A DNA stretch of 64,000 nucleotides from NCBI GenBank assembly GCA_963848375.1, contig CAWKDK010000013.1, positions 154,950 through 218,949 of the forward strand. The letters run 5' to 3'. A program made the translations under genes and the position numbers. This document shows positions 37,690-46,743 of this stretch, piece by piece. Positions within the stretch are counted from its first letter, which is position 1. The number at the start of each line of letters is the position of its first letter. Below the pieces are notes generated by a model. That model was not told the origin of the DNA. It did no database searches and saw only the letters and a program-made list of their open reading frames with translations. This stretch comes from JAJPJE01 sp963848375. Its GTDB lineage: Bacteria > Acidobacteriota > Terriglobia > Terriglobales > Acidobacteriaceae.

Positions 37690-39994
37690 GAAGGAGTCCT
37701 TGCGCCTACTGGCAGCATAAAGTAGAAAACGGTGCCATATGGAGAATTAGGCTCGGCCCATAACCGCCCGCTATGAGCTTCTATAAGCGACCGACTGATA
37801 GATAACCCCATCCCCATACCGTGCGCTTTCGTTGTAAAGAACGGGGTGAAAACGCGATCTACATCTGAACCGATGCCTGTGCCCGAGTCACGGACTGCAA
37901 TCAGTACGTTGCCAGATTCGGAGACTCCGGAACGCACCCAGAGCGACCGTGGTCGGTTTGTCACCGCAACCATGGCTTCGATGCTATTCATGATCAAATT
38001 CAACAGGATCTGCTGCAACTGGACGCGATCACCAGATACGCGCGGAATTGGCTCCGTCAATTGGCGGTCAATCTGGACGCGATTCTCAAATAGCTCACGA
38101 GCAGTAAGGCCAAGCACCTCCTGGATGATCTCGTTCATATCCACTAGATTCCTTTCACCAGGTGTTTTCTGAATGAAAGCGCGGATCCGAGCGATTACGG
38201 CGCTTGCGCGAGTGCCATCCGCAACCATTTCTTCGAGGCTCCGACGGAGAACTTCAGGTTTGAGGTTGCCACTGGCGAGCAGCCTCAAGCATGCGCTGCT
38301 GTTATTGGTTACGGCGGCTAACGGTTGGTTGACTTCATGCGCGATGGACGCAGCCAGTTCGCCCATGGTTGTCAGCCTGGAAACGCGCGCAAGCTCCACT
38401 TGCGTCATCTGCAACAATTGTTGCGCTCGCTTTCGTTCGAGGATTTCCGCAAGTTGTCTAGCATAGAGGTCAGTGAACCGCAATTCGCGCAGTGACGGAC
38501 GGTGTGGCCTACGAAAGTGCGTGGATATCACGCCAAGTAGTTCGCGCTCTCGGGTGACTAGAGGCGTGGATTGGACCGCGCGAAACCCGGCGGATGCCGC
38601 TATCTGCCGATGCGGTGCGAACCCAGAATCGCTTTCCACATCCTCGATGATGATCCGCTCGCGGAGATTCATTGCCCGGCCACATGCGGAACCGACGTCG
38701 CTCACACTTCTAAAATATTGCAAAAACTCCTGGCGAAATCCACGCTGTGCGACAATTTCTAGCGCCCGTACCTCGGGGTCGCACAACTGAATGTTACCGA
38801 AATCTGCGTGTTGCAATGCGATTGTGGCGTCCAGAACTTCCTCAAGAATTGGTTGAAGTTCATCAATTGACAGCAGGTGCGTACTGAATTCGTGGAGACG
38901 GCTCATCGCCGTTAGTTCGGCAGCCAGTTCATCTCTCAAGTCCAATAGTTCTTTTTCTTGACGTTTACGATCAGTGATATCCGTTGCGATGCCGCCGAGT
39001 GCGTAGATTTCGCCATCGGCATTCAGGAGAGGGAATTTGTTGACTATGCTAGTGTGCGGCCCGTCTTCCTGGACAGAAATCTCCTCAAATTTCATCGGCA
39101 CGGCGACCTCGAGCACCTTTCGGTCATTGGCCAGAAAAGAGGCGGCCTGTTCCCGTGGGAATATATCGTGGTCAGCCTTCCCTTTGATTTGCTCTTCGGT
39201 GACACGCAGGGCTCTTTTGAACTCCTTATTGACATATTGATAATGGCCTTGGCGATCTTTTAAGAAAACCAAGTTCGGACTATTCTCGAAAAACGTCTGC
39301 AGTCGCGTCTCGCTTTCCCGCAAACTCTCGTGCGCTCGCTTTAATGGTTCAATGTATGCATACCTTCCAGCAAATCGAACAACATTGCCTCGAGAAGAGC
39401 GACTGTGCATCGGACGTGAGCTGGAACTCGAAGGCGGGATAGTGTGGCCAGTTCCGTTTCCCCCACTTGGAGTGCGGCTGCGTACATGTCCCTGGCATGG
39501 CGCTGGCATCGAGGAAGAGTTTGTCAATAAAATCCCATCGGCCGTCGGCTGCCACAGCCGCTGCTATCTCGCGTACGTCCTGACAAAACTGCAAACCGTG
39601 ACTCGTGATTGCGCTGGGCGACGTCTTCGACAATGCCAAACCAGAACGGCTCCGCGCCGTCTATTCCCGGAACGCGGACGACATTGTTACGTACCCAAAC
39701 CAGCGTGCCGTCTTTGCGACAATAGCGCTTCTGGATTTGGAAGCTTTTTCGCGTGCCTTCAACGAGTTCTTTGACCAACTCCCGGTTGGCTGTTCGGTCC
39801 TCCTCGTAAGTAACCTCTAAGAAGGTCCTGTCGTAGAGTTCCGAATCCGTATAGCCCAACATGTCCTGAAACACGCGATTTGCTGCCACGATGCGACCAG
39901 CTGAATCGGCCATTACTATGCCGATTGCGGATCTCTCGAACGCAGTTCGCCACCGTTGATAGGCTTGTTCGCGAGCTGTGTTCTCTGTGCCCAC
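37686..39994 (-). pseudogene. FixL-like sensor histidine kinase, frame broken in the linker after the first PAS
   Basis: First PAS domain from the ATG at 39994 (FERSAIGIVMADSAGRIVAA, PAC end GIVEDVAQR). Then about 250 bases (39350-39600) with no single good frame. Second PAS (about 39000-39300, FFENSPNLVFLKDRQGHYQY), a GAF domain, HisKA with LAASIAHEVNQPLAAVTNNS and HATPase (NLIMNSIEAM, DSGTGIG, GMGMGLSISRSLI). The kinase class is the FixL/DctB type that pairs with FixJ. No heme-PAS hallmark could be confirmed. At least one frameshift separates the two parts. Confidence 0.75.
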
Positions 39995-40689
39995 GTTAGT
40001 ATTCTGTTACAACTATTTGAATCTGCGCTCGGACTCGTCAGTGCAAGACACTGTTCATCGCCAGCGATGCTATAGATCAGTGTTGCATTCTGGGCAGCTG
40101 TTGGAAATATCTCTGCCGCACATGCATAGCAGACGTCCCAACGGCTGCTGTCATCTGTGAACGCAACCATTTGGTGCGAATCACCTCGATCCCGGAGTTG
40201 AATAAAGTTCATTGTCACTTGTTAGGTTGCATGGGAGAGTAGCTGACTGATTCGTGCAAGTCAGCCTTTGGGAAGCGACTCGGGAAGATCATGTACACGG
40301 CAAAACGCCCACTGCGAAATAATCGTGCCCGCAAGTTGATGCTTCAGACTGTGCTCAGCACTGAGGTGCTGGTCGGCTTGGAACAAACACCGAAGATCAA
40401 ATGCAATCGCTGTGCAAATGCAGGAACAGTTCGAGGGTGCAAAACCTGCTGAGGTCAGTAAACGAAAGCACTACATCCATTACACCTTACTGCGAACACC
40501 AAGATGACGAATGCCCAATAGATTTCTCATTAACTTGGCGAATAGTTTGGAACATCTAGGGAATAACGATCGGCTACGAGCGCGCGCAACCATCCGGGTA
40601 CTACCCAAGGTCGCGAAAATGCGATCCCGCGTCTAGCCTGGACCGTTCGGATGACAGGTTAACGACAAACTCGAAATTGGAGGGAACTC
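39995..40689. other. Gene-free interval with the shared upstream element
   Basis: About 700 bases between the divergent kinase and ferritin-like genes. Apart from the conserved element at 40455-40544 no coding signal was seen. Confidence 0.5.
40455..40544 (+). promoter_or_regulatory. Upstream element of the ferritin-like operon, shared with 36981-37067
   Basis: Reads AAACGAAAGCACTACATCC, then GCCCAATAGATTTCTCATTA and GGCGAATA. It aligns with the reverse complement of 36981-37067 along its length (about two thirds identical by eye, with a 16-base identical block CCCAATAGATTTCTC). It lies about 145-235 bases before the ferritin-like gene, in the same orientation relative to the gene as the left copy. 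Confidence 0.6.
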
Positions 40690-41441
40690 ATGACTGAAAA
40701 CGAATTGACGAGCAAGACGTATTGAACTTCGCGCTCAACCTGGAATACCTGGAGGCCGAGTTTTACACGTACGCTACCACCGGTAAGTCGATCAGGACCT
40801 TCGGTATGGGAACAAAAGGCCTTGCGAATGGAGCGAATCCTATCGACGGCGGTAATACAGTCGGAGGCAAACAGGTCACCTTTTCCGACAACGAACGTTT
40901 CCTTCACGATCTCGCGTCACAGATCGGGTCAGATGAACGCGCCCATGTAGTGCTACTCCGTGGCGCGTTGGGCTCATCTGCAGTCGCGATGCCCAACATC
41001 GATCTAGGTGCTCTTGGTTTCGGCTTCGGTAATCAGAGTGATTTTCTCCGAGTGGCACGCATCCTAGAGGATATTGGCGTAACAGCATACTCGGGCGCAG
41101 CCGGATTGCTTAAGACTCCGGACATCATTACAGCGGCCGCATGTCTTCTGGGAGCTGAGGCGGAACATGCTGCCGCGATACGAACACAAATTGCACGATT
41201 GAAAATACCTACGACAGCTTTGGACGGGGTAGACCTGATCCCCCCGCCGAGCGGACAGGCAAAGCAGTTTCTCTCCATCGACGTCAGCGATGGGCTGATT
41301 GCAAAGCGAACAGCTGGACAGGTGCTTTACCTTGCGTTTGGAAAGGCCGGCGTGAACCAAGGAGGATTCTTCCCGACTGGCCTGAACGGCACGATTAGCT
41401 CGAGCACGGAGCCCGCATCGGCGGAGAAAGTGGCCGCGTAA
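40690..41441 (+). CDS. Ferritin-like domain protein (Ferritin_2 type), start region frameshifted
   Basis: The body has LNFALNLEYLEAEFYTYATT, then SDERAHVVLLRGALG, ILEDIGVTAYSGAAGLL and LLGAEAEHAAAIRTQIARL: the EYLEAEFY / ERAHV / AEHAA pattern of helical di-iron or manganese ferritin-like proteins. An ATG at 40690 (MTENEL) is one base out of frame with the rest; the next usable start is TTG 40722. The family is often exported, but here no signal peptide is seen. It leads an operon with a small MPPGGP protein and a flavin reductase. Confidence 0.8.
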
Positions 41442-41612
41442 CACTTTGCTTGCGCATTTGCACTCAAGCAATCGGCCGATCGCAAAACAAGCATTTCAGT
41501 CAGCGTTTCTTGGGATGACGCTGAGCGCCGACAGCTGTCTCCAGCACGGTCGGCCGGTTTCTCAACACCATGGGCGCCTCAGTTGAGCGACGTCCGAACC
41601 TGGGGAGAACGT

Positions 41613-41865
41613 ATGCCGAAAGTTTCCTTTGCAGCCGATATCAAACCACTGTTCCGTGCCGATCGATATTTCGCATATGAAGAGGTACAACGTACGGTTG
41701 GACGACTACACCTACATGTCGAATGCGGACAATGCTAATAGAGTGCTTGCGAATGTCTCGCCGCACGATGGTGAGCCGCCTTCCATGCCGCCCGGTGGGC
41801 CTTATTGGACGGAGGCGCAACTCGGGTTGTTCGTCCAGTGGCAGAACGACGGATATCAGCCTTAG
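41613..41865 (+). pseudogene. Small DIKPLF/MPPGGP-domain protein, one frameshift
   Basis: About 83 residues: MPKVSFAADIKPLFRA, then in the next frame IDISHMKRYNVRLDDYTYMS and PPSMPPGGPYWTEAQLGLFV, ending QWQNDGYQP. It resembles the C-terminal half of c-type-cytochrome-like domains (IRPLF...MPPGG.W...Q...W...G) but has no CXXCH heme site. One extra G near 41665 breaks the frame. GGGGAGAA precedes the ATG. The same domain starts the rearranged locus at 53.66 kb. Confidence 0.65.
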
Positions 41866-41915
41866 GCCGAAGATCAGGTAACACAAGGGCGCGCTCATCG
41901 AGGAGGCAAGTCAGC

Positions 41916-42659
41916 GTGGCTGCTCAAGAAAGTCCGCCAGTTGGCTACAGGCCGAAGCTGTTGAACAGAGTTGAAGTTGCGGAAGGCACGATGGCCTTTC
42001 ACTTCGAGAGGCCGTCGGGATTCGACTTCAAGCCCGGACAGACAGCCGACTTTACATTGATGGATCCGCCGGAAACCGATTCTGAAGGAAACAGCCGCAC
42101 TTTTTCGATCGCCAGTGCTCCCTTCGAAAACGAGTTGATGTTCGTTACTCGAATGCGCGATACAGCCTTTAAGCGTTCACTGAAGGCAATCCCTCTGGGT
42201 ACCGAACTGCAGATGAGCCATGCAATGGGTTCGTTCACCCTGCATAAGAATTCTGCCAAACCAGCTGTGTTTCTGGCTGGCGGAATCGGCGTCACACCGT
42301 TTTTCAGCATTGTGCGGCAGGCAGACCGTGACCGGTTATCGCACAGATTGTATTTCTTTTACTCGAACCACCGACCTGAAGATGCTCCGTTCTTAGCCGT
42401 CCTAAAGAATCTGGAAAGGACGAATCCGAATTTCCGGTTCGTCGGCACAATGACAGACATGCCGCGATCCAGGAAAGCGTGGGACGGAGAGACCGGTTTC
42501 ATCAGAAAGGAAATGTTGTCGAAATACCTAAGCAACTTACAGGGACCTGTCTACTACATGGCAGGTCCGCCCGCTATGGTTGCCGCTATGAGGGAGATGC
42601 TGGTGACAGCTGGCGTCGACGAGGATGACATCAGAACGGAAGAATTCGATGGATATTGA
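41916..42659 (+). CDS. FAD/NAD(P)H oxidoreductase (ferredoxin reductase-like)
   Basis: 247 residues from GTG 41916, which has GAGGAGG ten bases upstream. FAD site RTFSIASAPFENELMFVTRM, nucleotide motif AGGIGVTPFFSIVR, C-terminal VYYMAGPPAMVAAMREMLV. Single-module flavin reductase without an iron-sulfur domain. Follows the ferritin-like and MPPGGP genes and could supply electrons to them (inference). A deleted copy lies at 53254-53662. Confidence 0.9.
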   Translation: MAAQESPPVGYRPKLLNRVEVAEGTMAFHFERPSGFDFKPGQTADFTLMDPPETDSEGNSRTFSIASAPFENELMFVTRMRDTAFKRSLKAIPLGTELQMSHAMGSFTLHKNSAKPAVFLAGGIGVTPFFSIVRQADRDRLSHRLYFFYSNHRPEDAPFLAVLKNLERTNPNFRFVGTMTDMPRSRKAWDGETGFIRKEMLSKYLSNLQGPVYYMAGPPAMVAAMREMLVTAGVDEDDIRTEEFDGY

Positions 42660-43602
42660 GGCACGAGCGAAGTCGCGTCACGAACTTCGCGGCGCGCCAT
42701 CATCCGCGCTTGCAGTCCCCCAACAATGCCTACATGGGTGCGCGTTTAGGGTGGCTGGAGGACTTATCGTTCTCATTTCTGCGCTGATCTCAACGCTGAG
42801 TGCACAGACTACCGAGCCTAGCGAGAATCTACCGCCGCGTGTATTGAGAACGGCGGAAATGATTGGGGTGCGTTCGCAAGTTGAAGAATTGGTACAGCTT
42901 CGCTCCGCGCCGAAACGAGATGACATCAGGGAATTGCGGCTTGCCCAGCGTCTGCAGGGAGTTGTCATTGCATCCGCCCTGGATGTGGAGAGCGTGAACG
43001 CGCGTATCGACTACGAAACGGCTCACTTGCAGGAGGTCCAGGTTTACCTATCCGGCCGTCGCGACCGAAGAGTGGACTTGCTCAACTTGGGCAATTTATT
43101 TATCGGCGGTGGAGTGGGCGCGGTTGGCAGTGGGCTGCAATTGATTTCATCGGCGGAGCATGCCGGAACTGTTGTTAGCACCTCCGCTGGTTTCGGAGGG
43201 ACAGTACTCTCCGTGATTGGACTGCAACAGCAAAAAGGACAATTGCGCTCACCTGAGTACACGCCGGCGATGTTGGCAAAGCTCCTCGGGAACTCCCCTC
43301 CGGACTCGAGCGACTATCCTCAAGAAGTGTGGTTATACCTGACGACGCCGGATCCAACTTTGCCTCACGGCGGCACCGGGCAAGAACACCTGGTGTCGGA
43401 ATGGAAAAGGTTTGGTCACCTGAAGGAGAAGCCCGATCCTAAGACAATGGCGGCATTGACCACCACCGGTAAGGACGGCACTAAGCTGAGTATCGAAACG
43501 ATTGGTGAGCGCACAGCGATGCTGGCGGATGTGCGGGCACACGTCAGTACGATGCTCGTAGATTTGGCAGAGTTGATGATGTTTGTGGCCCAGCAAAAGT
43601 GA
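42649..43602 (+). CDS. Unknown membrane-associated protein, last gene of the ferritin-like operon
   Basis: 317 residues from the ATG overlapping the reductase gene by 11 bases. A hydrophobic segment near residues 35-53 (VAGGLIVLISALISTLSAQ) suggests a signal anchor; then a helical charged region, a glycine-rich pair of hydrophobic helices (LFIGGGVGAVGSGLQLI and TVVSTSAGFGGTVLSVIGL) and a C-terminal helical part. No family recognised. Operon position suggests a link to the redox module. Confidence 0.7.
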   Translation: MDIEARAKSRHELRGAPSSALAVPQQCLHGCAFRVAGGLIVLISALISTLSAQTTEPSENLPPRVLRTAEMIGVRSQVEELVQLRSAPKRDDIRELRLAQRLQGVVIASALDVESVNARIDYETAHLQEVQVYLSGRRDRRVDLLNLGNLFIGGGVGAVGSGLQLISSAEHAGTVVSTSAGFGGTVLSVIGLQQQKGQLRSPEYTPAMLAKLLGNSPPDSSDYPQEVWLYLTTPDPTLPHGGTGQEHLVSEWKRFGHLKEKPDPKTMAALTTTGKDGTKLSIETIGERTAMLADVRAHVSTMLVDLAELMMFVAQQK

Positions 43603-43805
43603 GAGAAAAAGGAGGCCTCCTGCTTGAGGTTGGCAGGATCCGCAACAGACCATCGTGGGAGTTCGCAACTGCCCTTCATTTTACGACAGTGACTGCGTCC
43701 GAAACCGCGAGACTCGAATGAACCAGGCTGAGATGCTGAATCCATGGAACCCGCCCTGTGATCAAGTTCACGCATTTGTTGAAGGTGAAATAAGGGGCGA
43801 AGTCA

Positions 43806-44322
43806 ATGAGTGAGAAACACGACACAGATTTGTTCAGTCCGGCGCAATTGGATGCAAAAGGATTCCCAGCTCCAACGGAAGGCGTTATCGTGACGCACCT
43901 TTTGATCGTCACAGATCAGGACCGCTCGGTAGAGTTCTATAGTCGTGTCTTGGGTGGTCAAGTTATTCGTGAACGTGACCCAGCAGTGGTTCGCCTCAGT
44001 AACACTTGGATCGTTATCGACTCCAGGAGGAGGCCGACTGACGACAAGCCAGAAGTGATAGCAGCGCCGCCGCAGAGTTCACACGTTTTGACCAGTATTC
44101 TCAATATCCGAGTCGCGGACGTATGGTCGATCTACGGCGATTGGCAGTGCGCGAGGCGCAGAATTTCTCAGTGAGCCAAAGAATCTGGGGCAAGCGATTC
44201 GCTGTTATGTTCGAGACCCGGATGGACACCTAATAGAAGTGGGACAATCCACCGGCTTACTCGAGTCAGAAACAAACCGCAGCGTAGAAATCGGTCGACG
44301 GTCGGCGGTCCGAGATGCGTAG
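43806..44322 (+). pseudogene. VOC (glyoxalase-fold) protein, one frameshift
   Basis: Begins MSEKHDTDLFSPAQLDAKGF, with the first beta-alpha-beta-beta module THLLIVTDQDRSVEFYSRVL and the second module INIRVADVWSIYGDW, then after a shift near 44155 EFLSEPKNLGQAIRCYVRDP followed by DGHLIEVGQ. Complete VOC protein apart from the shift. No substrate can be inferred. The following 44323-44547 has no gene. Confidence 0.75.
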
Positions 44323-44547
44323 CTTGCGAGCGCGATGTCGGCACGATCAAAGGGTGCTGCAAGGAGTCTTCAAGCACTTGGAGGCGGTCTCTGAATACGA
44401 AATCCGTCGCCTGGGATCCGGCGGAGGTTGAACGTAGAGTGGCGCCTCCCGGCGGCTGGCACAATCCCGTGGTTACGACTATGCCGGCGCGCGAGGAAGT
44501 ATTTCGGGCAGCGGGAGAACGGTGTTTTCGAAAAAGGAGAACAGACT

Positions 44548-45036
44548 ATGATCTTTTCGACAGTACGCTTTCGCCGTAAAAACAAGGTCGCTTCGAGAGT
44601 AAGTGCGATCGGATCGCTAGTTACTCGTTACGGCCTGGTGCTCGTACTAAGCTGGATTGGAGCGATGAAGTTCACTAAGTACGAGGTGGAGAACATCCGG
44701 CCGGTTGTCGAGGGCAGCCCGTTTTTGCGCTGGATGTATACGAAGAGGAATCCGCGAACATCTGCTGCCGGCTTGGGAGTAGTCGAGCTTAGCGTAGCAA
44801 GTTTAATCGCCCTTCGGCCGTGGTATCCAAAAGCATCCGCAGTTGGCAGCGGCCTCGCAACGATGATGTTCCTGACTACACTTTCGACACTAATTACAAC
44901 TCCCGGATGGGAACCAAGCCTTGGCGGATTTCCCGCGATCTCGGGACCGGCTGGACAGTTTCTGGTAAAGGACTTCGTCCTGCTTGGGGCGTCTATCCGG
45001 TCGTTGGGGGACTCCTTAGCGGCGGCAAGGCGTTAG
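44548..45036 (+). CDS. DUF417 / RclC (YkgB)-like inner membrane protein
   Basis: 162 residues with four hydrophobic segments; the typical DUF417 run RYGLVLVLSWIGAMKFTKYE, then PFLRWMY and the C-terminal PAGQFLVKDFVLLGASI. AAGGAG lies before the ATG at 44548. In Escherichia coli the homologue RclC is induced with RclA by reactive chlorine. Here an AraC-type regulator converges from the right, but no RclA follows. Confidence 0.85.
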   Translation: MIFSTVRFRRKNKVASRVSAIGSLVTRYGLVLVLSWIGAMKFTKYEVENIRPVVEGSPFLRWMYTKRNPRTSAAGLGVVELSVASLIALRPWYPKASAVGSGLATMMFLTTLSTLITTPGWEPSLGGFPAISGPAGQFLVKDFVLLGASIRSLGDSLAAARR

Positions 45037-45089
45037 GTTCTTAGGCTGCATCGATCTGGGAAGAATCGAGGCAAAAGCATGCGCTTTCT

Positions 45090-45992
45090 CTAAAGTAGAT
45101 CGTTCATTCTCTTGCTGACTTCTCGTACCGGAGGATTCCCGAACAGCCGGCTGTACTCGCGGCTGAATTGCGAGCAGCTTTCATACCCAACGCGACGGCT
45201 TACCGTTGCGACGTCTTTTCGTTCGTTCCTCAGGATGCTCCGCGCCTCTTGAAGCCGAAGTTGCTTTTGATACTGGAGTGGGCTCATGCCTGTTATTCTG
45301 CGGAACCATTGACGAAAACTGGAGCCGCTCATCCCGGCCCGACGGGCCAAATCGTCAACTCGAAACGACTCGTGAAAATGCTTGCGCAGCCATACGATCG
45401 CGATGCTAATGCGTTGAGGTGGACTGTCCGCCTGCGCCATGAAGTGTAGTCCGACGCTGCCTTCTTCCAGCAGCAGGCGGAACAGGATCTCGCGTTCAAT
45501 CATCGGGGCGAGCACCGGGATCTCCGCGGGAGACTGCAACAATCGGACGAGGCGCAAGAGTGCGTCGAGCAATGGGGGCGCAGTCCGAGACACATATAGA
45601 CCCCGCATTGAAGCGCCGACGACGGGAGTCGGCAACCGAGCTTCCTCAATCAGCGACCTGAGGCTCGTTAGCTGGAAGCTTAGTCTCAGGCCGAGGAACG
45701 GTTTGACTTGCGTCGCTTCCAGAATGCGTGCGGAGACCGGAAGGTGAGTGGAAGCAACAAGGTGGTGACCGGAACCAACGGTATACCCGTCCCTTCCCAA
45801 GAGGAACTTTTTTTGACCTTGAGCGGCGATACAAAGCGCCGGAGAGAGGAGGATGAATTCAGGTGTTACAGCGGCCGAATGGCGGATCAGGCACAGCGAC
45901 GCTATGGAAGTTTGATGATCGCCGTCACGTCTCGCGAATTGGGCGATCCGGTCCCGAAGCTCTGAAATCTGCGCCTCATCGCTTGTTCCCAT
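45090..45992 (-). CDS. AraC-family transcriptional regulator (AraC_N / RclR-CmrA type)
   Basis: About 300 residues. N-terminal cupin-like effector domain (PEFILLSPALCIAAQGQKKF, LVASTHLPVSARI) and two C-terminal helix-turn-helices (DDLARRAGMSGSSFRQWFRR and VATVSRRVGYESCSQFSREY). I prefer the ATG at 45992, with AAGGTG upstream, over the GTG at 46001. Direct repeats 100-140 bases upstream are candidate operators. Convergent with the RclC-like gene. Confidence 0.9.
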   Translation of the reverse strand: MGTSDEAQISELRDRIAQFARRDGDHQTSIASLCLIRHSAAVTPEFILLSPALCIAAQGQKKFLLGRDGYTVGSGHHLVASTHLPVSARILEATQVKPFLGLRLSFQLTSLRSLIEEARLPTPVVGASMRGLYVSRTAPPLLDALLRLVRLLQSPAEIPVLAPMIEREILFRLLLEEGSVGLHFMAQADSPPQRISIAIVWLRKHFHESFRVDDLARRAGMSGSSFRQWFRRITGMSPLQYQKQLRLQEARSILRNERKDVATVSRRVGYESCSQFSREYSRLFGNPPVREVSKRMNDLL

Positions 45993-46092
45993 GGCATTCA
46001 CCTTCTCGTGTCACTCCTATTATCTCGTGGACGTTATCTAGTGGGCGGCGAGCCCTGCCACTGAACTCAACCTACAAAGGAAGGTACGGAAT

Positions 46093-46130
46093 TCGGTAGA
46101 TCAGGCATGGGGTTCGCCAGATCAGGCACG
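46093..46130. promoter_or_regulatory. Direct repeats, candidate AraC-type operator
   Basis: TTCGGTAGATCAGGCATG (46093-46110) and TTCGCCAGATCAGGCACG (46114-46131) are direct repeats with exactly 21-bp periodicity (two helical turns), the usual geometry of AraC half-sites. They lie between the AraC gene and the divergent small gene at 46172. Confidence 0.55.
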
Positions 46131-46171
46131 TCGTTCTCCCGACGCTTCCATCCAATTGAGCAGTTGACACG

Positions 46172-46510
46172 ATGCAAAAAGAACACATTTTTATGAACCG
46201 CCCGGAAACGAAAGTGAAATCGACATTAGACAATTCCGAAAAGGTCTCAGTTCGCACTGAAGTTCGATGTGCTGAACTTGAGAGCACTCTAGTTGCTGGC
46301 GCTGAACGGGAGCTGCTGGCTTTTGTGTCCGCAGTGTCCGAACTGTTCGGCCCCGAGCATTCGCGGATCTCCTTCGAAAGCTGGATGCAAGAACTGGAGT
46401 CGACGGACTGGCCACCGGAACAAGAAATTCCGGATTGGCGACAGGTATCTGTCCGTGCTGCGGCTCGGGTTGCCGCCTCAACGGGATCAACAATTCAGAA
46501 GGCAAGCTAA
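46172..46510 (+). CDS. Small hypothetical protein (112 residues)
   Basis: Charged helical protein with ELESTLVAGAERELLAFVSA, SELFGPEHSRISFESWMQEL and the end RAAARVAASTGSTIQKAS. I recall similar proteins in acidobacterial genomes but no function. ATG 46172 or 46193 could start it. Possibly transcribed from the region containing the AraC-type repeats. Confidence 0.6.
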   Translation: MQKEHIFMNRPETKVKSTLDNSEKVSVRTEVRCAELESTLVAGAERELLAFVSAVSELFGPEHSRISFESWMQELESTDWPPEQEIPDWRQVSVRAAARVAASTGSTIQKAS

Positions 46511-46587
46511 AGGCTACGTGTCACGAAGACGCGGCACAGTCAAGGAGCAATCTGACGATCAGACACATTACCGAGGAGACAATTCCT

Positions 46588-46743
46588 ATGAAACAGACAT
46601 GGCACGGCCATTCCGCATTTCGTATCGAGGCGGGCGCGGCCAAGATTTTGATCGATCCGTTTCTGTCCGATAACCCGTCCTGGGACAAAGGATGGAGCGG
46701 CTACCTTACAGACGAGAACTCGACACAGGGAGGTGACCGATGA
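46588..46743 (+). pseudogene. Truncated N-terminus of a UPF0173-type metallo-hydrolase
   Basis: MKQTWHGHSAFRIEAGAAKI followed by DPFLSDNPSWDKGW is the conserved beginning of UPF0173 metal-dependent hydrolases (about 220-230 residues). After roughly 40 residues the similarity stops and the frame runs into the start of the next gene (ATGA overlap). The HxHxDH metal site is missing. A good ribosome site (CGAGGAG) remains, so it may serve as leader for the incoming gene. Confidence 0.75.

Noticed and set aside
43609..43622. AGGAGGCCTCCT palindrome after the unknown operon protein as terminator
   Set aside because: No loop and no T-run in the direction of transcription.
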